64,000 nucleotides of DNA. It comes from Maricaulis sp036231565. Its GTDB lineage: Bacteria; Pseudomonadota; Alphaproteobacteria; Caulobacterales; Maricaulaceae. Below, piece after piece: positions 1-6,749 of the stretch. The stretch spans positions 145,788-209,787 of the forward strand of contig JAZAHA010000019.1 in assembly GCA_036231565.1 (NCBI GenBank). Reading direction: 5' to 3'. The notes under the pieces were generated by a model. That model did no database searches, had not been told where the DNA came from, and was given only the letters and a program-made list of their open reading frames with translations. The stretch's first letter is position 1. Each line of letters opens with the position of its first letter. The translations under genes and the position numbers were made by a program.

Positions 1-316
1 CGATGGTGATGGTCGGCAGGCCGGCCGTCTTCCAGGCCAGGAGGCCACCCTTCACATGCGCGGTAATCGGCACGGCCGCCTTCTGGCAGCGCAGCAGGGC
101 GTCCATCGAACGCTTGCCGGAACCGCAGTGCAGGATCACTTCGCGCGACGTGTCGAGCGGCAGGGATTGCGGGTCGAAGGTCGAGAGCGGATGCAGCGAG
201 GCGCCGTGCAGGCGCTCGGTCGCGTATTCGCGCGGTTCGCGCACATCGATCAGCACGGCCTTGTTGTCCTGCAGGGCCTTGTAGACGTCTTTCGGGTCGA
301 GTTCGCGAAGGCTCAT
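1..316 (-). CDS. Rhodanese-domain sulfurtransferase (3' end outside window)
   Basis: Single-domain rhodanese of the GlpE/PspE type, expected to carry sulfane sulfur on a cysteine. Read from the ATG at 316, the protein has an early DVREPREY segment. It has the active-site loop CGSGKRS with the nucleophile at about Cys64, matching the CxxGxR pattern, and a GGLLAWKTAGLP segment close to the usual end of the fold. The last residues lie beyond the left edge. An AGGGAGA Shine-Dalgarno precedes the start. It is divergent from the ArsR repressor and sqr, and the shared gap holds a palindrome, so a role in handling the product of sulfide oxidation is likely (inference). Confidence 0.85.
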   Translation of the reverse strand, partial: MSLRELDPKDVYKALQDNKAVLIDVREPREYATERLHGASLHPLSTFDPQSLPLDTSREVILHCGSGKRSMDALLRCQKAAVPITAHVKGGLLAWKTAGLPTITI

Positions 317-353
317 GACGGGTCTCCCTGTGGGGTAAACTGCGGTTCAAAAC

Positions 354-386
354 ATTAGTTGACACTAATTTAGTGAAAGCTATATT
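354..386 (+). promoter_or_regulatory. Palindromic operator and promoter of the sulfide regulon
   Basis: A perfect 6-bp inverted repeat ATTAGT / ACTAAT with a 4-bp centre spans 354-369. It overlaps a good promoter: TTGACA at 359-364 and TATATT at 381-386, 16 bp apart. The site sits between the rhodanese gene and the ArsR gene, so a repressor bound here would block the -35 box. The promoter places the transcript start near 393, which excludes the upstream GTG at 373 as translation start. That the ArsR protein binds its own operator here is inference. Confidence 0.6.
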
Positions 387-429
387 AGCTGTCAACGATG
401 TTTCAGATGCCGCGTTCGAGGTGACCCGC

Positions 430-759
430 GTGACCACAATCGACCCGCAGATTGCGCAATTGCAGGACCAGGCCGGCAATGCCGCCGCCTTCCTGAAATT
501 GCTGGCCAATGAGAAGCGCCTCCTGATCCTGTGCCGTCTGGCGATGGGCGAGGCGACGGTGGGCGAGCTCACCGAGATCGCCGGCCTGTCGCAATCGGCC
601 ATGTCCCAGCACCTGGCCAAGATGCGCAGCGACGGTCTGGTCGAGGGCCGCAAGGACGGTCTGCAGGTTCACTACTCCATCCGTGACGAGCGCTGCCTGG
701 GCATCCTGATGAATCTGAAATCGCAATTCTGCCCCGCGGCCGATGAGGTCGCCGGATAG
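430..759 (+). CDS. ArsR-family repressor, SqrR/BigR-like persulfide sensor
   Basis: Winged-helix repressor of 109 aa. The GTG at 430 is preferred to the in-frame GTG at 373 because a GAGG box lies 8 bases upstream and because the promoter at 359-386 would overlap the longer version. The recognition helix region reads LSQSAMSQHLAKM. Two cysteines stand out: Cys35 in LLILCRL and Cys101 in KSQFCP. Their 66-residue spacing equals that of the dithiol pair known in SqrR and BigR, which form a tetrasulfide with reactive sulfur and release DNA. With sqr downstream and a rhodanese divergent, control of sulfide detoxification is the natural reading. The family call is firm; the ligand is inferred from the cysteine pair. 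Confidence 0.85.
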   Translation: MTTIDPQIAQLQDQAGNAAAFLKLLANEKRLLILCRLAMGEATVGELTEIAGLSQSAMSQHLAKMRSDGLVEGRKDGLQVHYSIRDERCLGILMNLKSQFCPAADEVAG

Positions 760-833
760 ACCGCTTCAAACAAGCAGGTCCGGCCGATCCCGACCGGGCC
801 GCAAGACAGACCGCTGACGGTCGGGAGGAAAAC

Positions 834-2114
834 ATGGCTCATATCGTTGTACTTGGCGCTGGCCTCGGCGGCGTTCCCATGGCCCTGGAAGCGCGCAAGG
901 AATTGCGCTCCGGCGACCGGATCACGGTGGTCTCGGACTATCCCACCTTCCACTTCACCCCCTCCAATCCCTGGGTCGCGGTCGACTGGCGCAAGCCGGA
1001 GAAGATCAAGGTCGAGCTGGCGCCGATGCTGAAGAAGAAGGGCATCGACTTCATCCACGCCGCCGCCACCAAGGTCCGCCCGGAGGCGAATGCGATCGAT
1101 CTGGCGAACGGCGAGACGCTGGAATACGACTATCTGGTCATCGCCACCGGCCCGGAACTGGCCTTCGACGAGATCGAGGGGCTGGGCCCGCACGGCGGTT
1201 TCACCCAGTCGATCTGCCATGTCGATCATGCCGCGGCGTCCAACGATGTCTGGCAGGACTTCGTGAAGGATCCCGGCCCGATCGTGGTCGGGGCGGTGCA
1301 GGGCGCGTCCTGTTTCGGGCCGGCCTATGAATTCGCGATGATCCTCGAGACCGATCTCAGGAAGCGCAAGATCCGCGACAAGGTGCCGATGACCTTCGTC
1401 ACTTCCGAACCCTATATCGGCCATCTCGGCCTGGACGGTGTCGGCGACACCAAGGGTCTGCTGGAAAGCGAGATGCGCAACCGGCACATCAAGTGGATCA
1501 CCTCGGCCCGCGTGAAGAAGGTCGAGGACGGGCTGATGCACGTCGAGGAAGTGGCCGAGGACGGGTCGGTGAAGAAGACCCACGAACTGCCCTTCAAATA
1601 CTCGATGATGCTGCCGGCCTTCCGCGGTATCGCCGCGGTGCGCGATGTCGAGGGCCTGGTCAATCCGCGCGGCTTCATCATCATCGACGAGCACCAGCGC
1701 AATCCGAAATACCACAATGTCTTCTCGGTCGGCGTCTGTGTCGCCATTCCGCCGGTTGCGGCCTATCCCGTGCCGGTGGGCGTGCCCAAGACCGGTTTCA
1801 TGATCGAGAGCATGGTGGTTGCCACCGCCCGCAATCTGCGCGCCGATCTGGACGGCAAGCCGGCCAATAATGTCGCCACCTGGAATGCGGTCTGCCTGGC
1901 CGATTTCGGCGATGGCGGCGTCGCCTTCGTCGCCATGCCGCAAATCCCGCCGCGCAATGTGAACTGGTCCGCCGACGGCGGCTGGGTCCACCTCGCCAAG
2001 GCCGGGTTCGAAAGCTATTTCCTCGGCAAGATCCGCGGCGGGGTGGGCGAACCCTTCTACGAGAAGGCCGTGTTCGACCTGCTGGGCATCCACAAGGTGA
2101 AGAAGGAGGGCTGA
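834..2114 (+). CDS. sqr: Sulfide:quinone oxidoreductase
   Basis: FAD flavoprotein (426 aa) that oxidises sulfide and passes electrons to quinone at the membrane. The N-terminus has the dinucleotide-binding motif VVLGAGLGG. The three redox cysteines of SQR are present: Cys128 (SICH), Cys160 (GAVQGASCFGPAYEF, the most diagnostic segment) and Cys354 (NAVCLADFG), at positions almost the same as in the Acidithiobacillus enzyme. No signal peptide is seen, as expected for a protein attached to the inner membrane surface. A GGGAGGAAAA Shine-Dalgarno precedes the ATG, 74 bp after the ArsR gene, so the two are probably cotranscribed. The 3' end is followed directly by a family A repeat. Confidence 0.92.
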   Translation: MAHIVVLGAGLGGVPMALEARKELRSGDRITVVSDYPTFHFTPSNPWVAVDWRKPEKIKVELAPMLKKKGIDFIHAAATKVRPEANAIDLANGETLEYDYLVIATGPELAFDEIEGLGPHGGFTQSICHVDHAAASNDVWQDFVKDPGPIVVGAVQGASCFGPAYEFAMILETDLRKRKIRDKVPMTFVTSEPYIGHLGLDGVGDTKGLLESEMRNRHIKWITSARVKKVEDGLMHVEEVAEDGSVKKTHELPFKYSMMLPAFRGIAAVRDVEGLVNPRGFIIIDEHQRNPKYHNVFSVGVCVAIPPVAAYPVPVGVPKTGFMIESMVVATARNLRADLDGKPANNVATWNAVCLADFGDGGVAFVAMPQIPPRNVNWSADGGWVHLAKAGFESYFLGKIRGGVGEPFYEKAVFDLLGIHKVKKEG

Positions 2115-2126
2115 GCCAAGCTCTTT

Positions 2127-2293
2127 GTCATCCCGGATGGATGCCCCGCGTAGGCGGGGCGGAAGTCCGGGACCCATCATAATCCCGGTGGTTATCCAGC
2201 TGTCGCTGACATCGAGCCTGCTTCCGGCCGAAAGCGAGCGTATAGGTCCCGGCCCTGCGGCCTGCCTTCGCAGGCCATTCGGCCGGGATGACA
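2127..2293 (+). repeat. Intergenic palindromic repeat, family A, copy 1
   Basis: About 165 bp with inverted ends (TGTCATCCCGG and CCGGGATGACA) and inner hairpins such as CCCCGCGTAGGCGGGG. It is nearly identical in its right half to 2671-2835 and related to 6133-6270 and, inverted, to 7989-8155. It lies between sqr and the stop codon of the GIY-YIG gene. Confidence 0.9.
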
Positions 2294-2305
2294 AGTGTTG
2301 TTCCT

Positions 2306-2641
2306 CTACCAATTGCGCTGGTGTTCCGGCGCGAGTTCGGCCGGATCGGTTCCACCCAGACCCGGGTAGAGATCATTCCAGTCGGGATTGTCTTTCTCGA
2401 TCAGATTGATCTTCCACTGCCGCCGCCAGCGCTTGATGCGCTTTTCCCTTGTAATCGCTTCATTGATATCCTGGTGGCGCTCGTACCAGACAAGCCGGTC
2501 GACACCGTATTTGGCCGTAAACCCGGGAACCTGCCGGATCTTGTGCTCGAACACCCGGCGCAGCAGCGCATTGGTGACGCCGCAATACAGCGTTCCGTAT
2601 CTGCGCGAAGCGAGCAGATAGACAAAGTAGCAGTTTTCCAT
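2306..2641 (-). CDS. GIY-YIG endonuclease-family protein
   Basis: Small protein (111 aa) with a single GIY-YIG fold: the first motif is YFVYLL, the second GTLYCGVT, followed by LLRRVFEHK with the conserved Arg and His, and a later basic segment REKRIKRWRRQWK. Stand-alone proteins of this kind occur in multiple copies in many bacterial genomes and their role is not settled. The start at 2641 is chosen because longer versions run into repeat sequence. A palindrome lies just upstream of the ATG. Family A repeats flank the gene tightly, ending 13 bp from its stop and beginning about 30 bp from its start, both in the same orientation, which suggests the gene and repeat may have travelled together. 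Confidence 0.85.
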   Translation of the reverse strand: MENCYFVYLLASRRYGTLYCGVTNALLRRVFEHKIRQVPGFTAKYGVDRLVWYERHQDINEAITREKRIKRWRRQWKINLIEKDNPDWNDLYPGLGGTDPAELAPEHQRNW

Positions 2642-2643
2642 AA

Positions 2644-2660
2644 CGCAATTATAAATTGCG
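2644..2660. promoter_or_regulatory. Palindrome upstream of the GIY-YIG start
   Basis: A perfect inverted repeat, CGCAATT / AATTGCG with a 3-bp AT-rich centre, lies 3 bp upstream of the GIY-YIG start codon. It is the only AT-rich stretch between the two family A repeats. It could be an operator or a hairpin in the leader; no factor can be named. Confidence 0.45.
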
Positions 2661-2670
2661 CATCGTGAAT

Positions 2671-2835
2671 TGTCATCCCGGATGCACGCCCTGCGCAGGC
2701 AGGGCGAAAGTCCGGGACCCATAACCCCGGTGATTGTCCAGCTGTCGCTGACATCGAGCCTGCTTCCGGCCGAAAGCGAGCGTATAGGTCCCGGCCCTGC
2801 GGCCTGCCTTCGCAGGCCATTCGGCCGGGATGACA
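2671..2835 (+). repeat. Intergenic palindromic repeat, family A, copy 2
   Basis: Same orientation as copy 1. From the CAGCTGTCGCTGACATCGAG segment to the right end the two copies are almost identical, while the left parts differ slightly, so the duplication is fairly recent. The remaining gap to the first GTA gene, 2836-2975, contains no gene; the GTA promoter should lie there, but I see no convincing -35/-10 pair. Confidence 0.9.
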
Positions 2836-2975
2836 GCGGCGCTTAAAGGCACAAACGGCGGATAACCCGTCCGCTATCCCCGCATCGCGGAAAAACTTCC
2901 CCCACGTTCTCAATCACTTCGCCAAAAAACGCCGCCGGAAATCAGACCGGTATCGGCGCCGGGCTATGGTTCGGC

Positions 2976-3500
2976 ATGCTTGAGAAAACCGAGAGAAAAC
3001 GGCGCGACCGGGTCGACTGGTATCCCTGGATGGTGCGCTACGAGGCGGGCGAAAGCGCAAGCGCGCTCGCCGCCGAGGCCGGCTGTTGCCGGAACACGAT
3101 CTACCGCAACTGGGCCTGGTTCTCGGCGCTTGCGCCGGAGGAAAGAGCCGATCTGCGACGGCGGGCTTTCCGCCGGCTGGCGGCACGGATCGAGTCCGAT
3201 GCCCTGCGTTGCCGGATCGACGAGGCCGGCAAGCAGGCGCGCGGACTGGAGCCGGTCCGGCGGCTGCTCGAAGCCATGGAGGACGAGATGAAACCGAACA
3301 CGACACGACCGGCAGCAGGGGGCCAGCATGACGAGATCTCACCTGCCGCAGCCCGGGCCGAACTACTTGCGCGACTTGCTGAGCACGCAAGACTGCGACG
3401 TACAAAAGCGCTGGACGGACAGTCTGAGCGAAGCGGAGCTGGCGCAGATGCGCCGCGACTGGGCGCTCTGGAAACCAAGCAGGGCACAGATCCCGCCTGA
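2976..3500 (+). CDS. GTA gp1, putative small terminase subunit
   Basis: First gene of the GTA cluster, 174 aa. The N-terminal half has a predicted helix-turn-helix (ESASALAAEAGCCRNTIYR), fitting a small terminase subunit that would hand DNA to the large subunit. The assignment rests mainly on position directly before the large terminase. The frame stays open 173 bp into the large-subunit gene, an unusually long overlap, so the C-terminal 58 residues or so are less certain. No strong Shine-Dalgarno is seen before the ATG. RcGTA gp1 is shorter (about 105 aa, from memory). Confidence 0.65.
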   Translation: MLEKTERKRRDRVDWYPWMVRYEAGESASALAAEAGCCRNTIYRNWAWFSALAPEERADLRRRAFRRLAARIESDALRCRIDEAGKQARGLEPVRRLLEAMEDEMKPNTTRPAAGGQHDEISPAAARAELLARLAEHARLRRTKALDGQSERSGAGADAPRLGALETKQGTDPA

Positions 3501-4665
3501 GGGTGACTGGCTGATCTGGCTCTTCCTGGGCGGCCGCGGTGCGGGCAAGACCCGCGCCGGCGCCGAATGGGTGCGCGGTGTTGTGGAGGGCGGGGCGCAG
3601 CGGATCGCGCTGGTCGCGCCGACCTTCAACGATGTGCGTGAAGTGATGATCGAAGGGCCGTCCGGCCTGATGAATATCGGACCGGAGGCGGGGCGGCCGC
3701 GCTATGAGGCCAGCCGCAAACGCGTCGTCTGGCCCGGTGGGGCGGTGGGCTATGCCTTCTCGGCCGAGGATGCGGACGGGCTGCGCGGGCCGCAATTCGA
3801 TTTTGCCTGGGGCGATGAAATGGCCGCCTGGTCGAACCCGCAGCGCGTGATCGACACGCTGCGCATGGGGCTGCGCCTGGGCGATCATCCGCGCCTGATG
3901 CTGACCACAACACCGCGGCCGATCCCGGCGCTGAAACGCCTTGTGAAGCAGGCCGGTGTGAAGCTGAGCCATCAGCCGACCGCCGACAATGCGGCCAATC
4001 TGGCACCGGGCTTTCTCGATGCGATGACGGCCGCCTATGGCGGCTCCGCGCTGGGCCGGCAGGAGATCGAGGGTATATTGATCGACGACCCGCCCGGCGC
4101 GCTGTGGACGCGCGGCCAGGTCGAGGCCTGTTTTGCCGAAACCGTGCCCGATCTCGACCGGATCGTGGTCGCCGTCGACCCGCCGGCCTCGGGCGGTCCG
4201 CGCTCGGACGAGTGCGGCATCGTGGTGGCGGGCGCGGCCGGCGAGGGGCCGGGCCGGCGCGGTGTCGTGCTGGCGGACATGTCCTTCGGGCCCGCCATGC
4301 CCGCCGACTGGGCCGCGCGCGTGGCCTCCGCCTTCGACAGTTTCAGCGCCGACAGCGTGATCGCCGAGGCCAATCAGGGCGGGGAAATGGTGCGCTCGGT
4401 GCTCAAGGCCGCCGATGCCGCCCTGCCGGTCCGGCTGGTCCATGCCACGCGCGGCAAGCATGTGCGCGCCGAACCGGTCGCCGCCCTCTATGCCGCCGGA
4501 CGGGTGAGGCATGCCGGCCGCTTTGCCGCCCTGGAGGACCAGATGTGCGCCTTCGGCTCACCCGAGGCCGGCGGCACCAGCCCCGACCGCGTCGACGCCC
4601 TCGTCTGGGCCCTGACCGACCTGCTCGTCGGAAACCGCGGCGCCCCGCGCATGCGGTGGATGTAG
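3328..4665 (+). CDS. GTA large terminase subunit (gp2)
   Basis: DNA-packaging motor with ATPase and nuclease domains, 445 aa. Walker A is GGRGAGKT at residues 68-75 and Walker B ends FAWGDE (Asp163, Glu164). The nuclease domain shows acidic clusters at AVDPPASGG, IAEANQGG and PDRVDALVWAL. The first 55 residues (NYLRDLL then PPEGDW) match the pattern of other GTA large terminases. The ATG at 3328 is therefore kept despite the overlap with gp1, and a CAGGGGG box stands before it. In GTAs this motor packages random host DNA rather than a phage genome. Confidence 0.93.
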   Translation: MTRSHLPQPGPNYLRDLLSTQDCDVQKRWTDSLSEAELAQMRRDWALWKPSRAQIPPEGDWLIWLFLGGRGAGKTRAGAEWVRGVVEGGAQRIALVAPTFNDVREVMIEGPSGLMNIGPEAGRPRYEASRKRVVWPGGAVGYAFSAEDADGLRGPQFDFAWGDEMAAWSNPQRVIDTLRMGLRLGDHPRLMLTTTPRPIPALKRLVKQAGVKLSHQPTADNAANLAPGFLDAMTAAYGGSALGRQEIEGILIDDPPGALWTRGQVEACFAETVPDLDRIVVAVDPPASGGPRSDECGIVVAGAAGEGPGRRGVVLADMSFGPAMPADWAARVASAFDSFSADSVIAEANQGGEMVRSVLKAADAALPVRLVHATRGKHVRAEPVAALYAAGRVRHAGRFAALEDQMCAFGSPEAGGTSPDRVDALVWALTDLLVGNRGAPRMRWM

Positions 4666-4666
4666 C

Positions 4667-4832
4667 ACCGGCCAGGCTTCCCCTGCGAAGCGGGGGAAGT
4701 GGCCGAACCCGGCCTTGGGCCGGGTGAGGTCGAAGGGGGTGAGTCACGGTGCGCGCTTCGCGCTCCGCGGCGCTTTCGCGCCGCCCCCTCAGTCCGCTGA
4801 CGCGGACAGCTCCCCCGCAAGCGGGGCGAGCC
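4667..4832 (+). repeat. Intergenic palindromic repeat, family B, copy 1 (modules X-Y)
   Basis: Two hairpin-rich modules between g2 and g3. Module X runs from CTTCCCCTGCGAAGCGGGGG to GGTCGAAGGGGGTGAG. Module Y runs from the GCGCGCTTCGCG segment through CCCCCTCAGTCCGCTGACG to CAAGCGGGGCGAGCC. Family B also occurs at 11354-11515 and 12682-12843, where the modules are in the opposite order. Confidence 0.85.
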
Positions 4833-4858
4833 TTTGATAAAAAAAGAAAGGACACACC

Positions 4859-5899
4859 ATGTCCAACTGGTTTTCCCGGTTTTTCGGCCGGGATGTGAAG
4901 ACGGCTGCGACGAGCCGGCTGGTCTCGCTGGCGGCGGGGCGGGTGTCGCGCTGGCTGCCGCGGGCGCTGCCGGCGCAGATCGAGGCGGGCTATGCGCGCA
5001 ATGCGGTGGCCAATCGCTGCGTCAGGCTGATCGCCGAGGCCGCCGCCGACGTGCCGTTCCGGGCCTCCGATCCGGCCGTGCAGCGTCTCCTCGACCGGCC
5101 CAATGCCGAGACGTCCGGACCCGAGCTGTGGGAAAAACTCTACGGTTATCTACAGCTGGCAGGAAACGGCTATCTCGAGCTCGTCACCCTGGACGGCGAA
5201 CCGCGCGAGCTCTTCAGCCTGCGCCCGGACCGTATGCGTGTGCTGGCCGATCCGACGGGCTGGCCGACCGGGTGGGAGTATGGCGCAGGGGGCTATAAAC
5301 GCCGCTTCGAGCGCGATCCGTCCACAGGCCGTTCACAGGTTTTCCACATGCGGCTCTTCCATCCGTCCGACGATCATTACGGCCTCTCGCCGCTGGAACC
5401 GGCGGGACGGGCGGTCGATCTGCACACGGCCGGGGCCGACTGGGCGCGGGCGCTCCTGGACAATGCGGCGCGGCCCTCCGGTGCGCTGGTCTTCAACGGC
5501 GCCGACGGACATCTCACCGAGGACCAGTTCGAACGCCTCAAGGGCGAACTGGCCAACACCCATACCGGCGCGGCCAATGCCGGGCGTCCGCTGCTGCTGG
5601 AGGGCGGTCTGGACTGGAAGCCGATGGCGATGAGCCCGGCGGAGATGGACTTCATCGAGGCGCGGCGCGAAGCCGCGCGCGAGATCGCGCTGGCCTTCGG
5701 CGTGCCGCCGCTCATCCTCGGCCTGCCCGGCGATAATACCTATGCCAATTATCGCGAGGCCAATCTCGCCTTCATCCGCCAGACCGTGACGCCGCTGGTG
5801 CGCAAGACCGCGCGGGCGCTGTCGGTCTGGCTGCAGCCCTGGTTCGGCGGGACGCTGACCATCGAGGCCGAGCTGCCCGATCCGGAGGCGACGCCATGA
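4859..5899 (+). CDS. GTA portal protein (gp3, HK97 family)
   Basis: Dodecameric portal that forms the DNA entry channel at one capsid vertex. The 346-aa sequence shows portal-family features: NAVANRCVRLIAEAAADVPF near the N-terminus, LAGNGYLELV, LSPLEPAGRAVDLH, and the C-terminal EIALAFGVPPLILGLPGD segment typical of HK97-type portals. An AGAAAGGA box precedes the ATG. It is shorter than the RcGTA portal as I remember it (close to 400 aa). The stop overlaps the next start by 4 bp. Confidence 0.92.
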   Translation: MSNWFSRFFGRDVKTAATSRLVSLAAGRVSRWLPRALPAQIEAGYARNAVANRCVRLIAEAAADVPFRASDPAVQRLLDRPNAETSGPELWEKLYGYLQLAGNGYLELVTLDGEPRELFSLRPDRMRVLADPTGWPTGWEYGAGGYKRRFERDPSTGRSQVFHMRLFHPSDDHYGLSPLEPAGRAVDLHTAGADWARALLDNAARPSGALVFNGADGHLTEDQFERLKGELANTHTGAANAGRPLLLEGGLDWKPMAMSPAEMDFIEARREAAREIALAFGVPPLILGLPGDNTYANYREANLAFIRQTVTPLVRKTARALSVWLQPWFGGTLTIEAELPDPEATP

Positions 5900-6135
5900 G
5901 CGAGATGCCCCGCTGGACGCTGCAGCGACAGGTGACCGCCGGCGTCCTCCTCGCCATCGGCCTGCAAAGCGCCGGCGCGCTGATCTGGTCCGGCCGCGTC
6001 GCCGAACGCCTCGACCAGCTGGAACACGCCAATGACCGCGCCGGCCCGCTCGCCGAACGCCTGGCCCGGCTGGAAGCGGAAATGCGCCTGGCGCGCGAGA
6101 GCCTGGTGCGCATCGAGCGCCGGATGGAGGAATAG
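5896..6135 (+). CDS. Small membrane/coiled-coil protein, GTA gp3.5 position
   Basis: 79-aa protein with one hydrophobic helix (about residues 14-32, AGVLLAIGLQSAGALIW) followed by a charged heptad-like region (LDQLEHAND to LVRIERRMEE). It overlaps the portal gene by ATGA, so it is translationally coupled to it, and it occupies the position of the small orfg3.5 in RcGTA. Function is unknown. The TAG stop is the first codon of a left-truncated family A repeat, so the C-terminus may have been set by repeat insertion. Confidence 0.7.
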   Translation: MSEMPRWTLQRQVTAGVLLAIGLQSAGALIWSGRVAERLDQLEHANDRAGPLAERLARLEAEMRLARESLVRIERRMEE

Positions 6136-6270
6136 GCGGGGCGAAAGTCCGGACCCAAAATCCCGGTGCGCTTCCAGCTGCCGCTGAAATCGGATCCGCC
6201 TCCGGCCAAAAGCGAGCGTATGGGTCCGGCCCTGCGGCCCGCCTGCGCGGGTCATCCGGCCGGGATGACA
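6133..6270 (+). repeat. Intergenic palindromic repeat, family A, copy 3 (left-truncated)
   Basis: Matches family A from the TAGGCGGGGCG segment onward and ends with the usual CCGGGATGACA, but lacks the left end. The TAG at its left border is the stop codon of the gp3.5-like gene. It separates the portal block from the protease-capsid block. Confidence 0.85.
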
Positions 6271-6297
6271 TCGCAAATTCATGAGGAAACCCAAATC

Positions 6298-6723
6298 ATG
6301 CCCCAACCCCTCCTGATCGAGGGTCATGCGAGCCTGTTCGGGCTGGCGGACCTGGCCGGCGATGTTGTGCATCGCGGCGCGTTTGCCCGGACGCTGCGGG
6401 CGAAGACGTCGATCCCCATGCTGTTCCAGCACGATCCGGCCGAACCGGTCGGCGTGTGGACCGGGCTGCGCGAGGACCGGCGCGGGCTGTTCGTCACCGG
6501 CGAGATCCTGGCCGAGGGGCCGCGCGGACGCACGGCGGCCGGCCTGGTGGCCCGCGGTGCGGTGAACGGTCTGTCCATCGGCTTTCGCACCCGCCGCTCC
6601 GCCGCCCGCAAGCCGCGCGGCCGGGACCTTTTCGACATCGATCTCTGGGAGGTCTCCATCGTGACCTTCCCCATGATGCCGCAGGCCCGCCTGCGGCTTG
6701 TCCGGCCTGCCGTGGCCGCCTGA
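6298..6723 (+). CDS. GTA prohead protease (gp4, HK97 family)
   Basis: Serine protease that matures the procapsid, 141 aa. Family features are visible: GHASLFGLAD at the N-terminus, the His in FQHDP, the Ser in VNGLSIGF, and LWEVSIVTFPMMPQA. The start at 6298 follows a GAGGAAA box; an in-frame start further upstream lies inside the repeat and is rejected. In RcGTA the protease removes the N-terminal part of the capsid protein, which is encoded next here, 26 bp downstream. Confidence 0.92.
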   Translation: MPQPLLIEGHASLFGLADLAGDVVHRGAFARTLRAKTSIPMLFQHDPAEPVGVWTGLREDRRGLFVTGEILAEGPRGRTAAGLVARGAVNGLSIGFRTRRSAARKPRGRDLFDIDLWEVSIVTFPMMPQARLRLVRPAVAA

Positions 6724-6749
6724 TCTCCTTCACTCAAAAGGGAAAATCC

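Noticed and set aside
672..2312. 546-codon open frame on the minus strand opposite sqr
   Set aside because: The plus strand codes for a complete SQR with its three redox cysteines; the antisense frame is open because of high GC at third positions and has low-complexity, His/Arg-rich composition.
2914..4512. 532-codon minus-strand frame opposite the terminase genes
   Set aside because: Shadow of the large terminase; no recognisable motifs and no ribosome-binding site.
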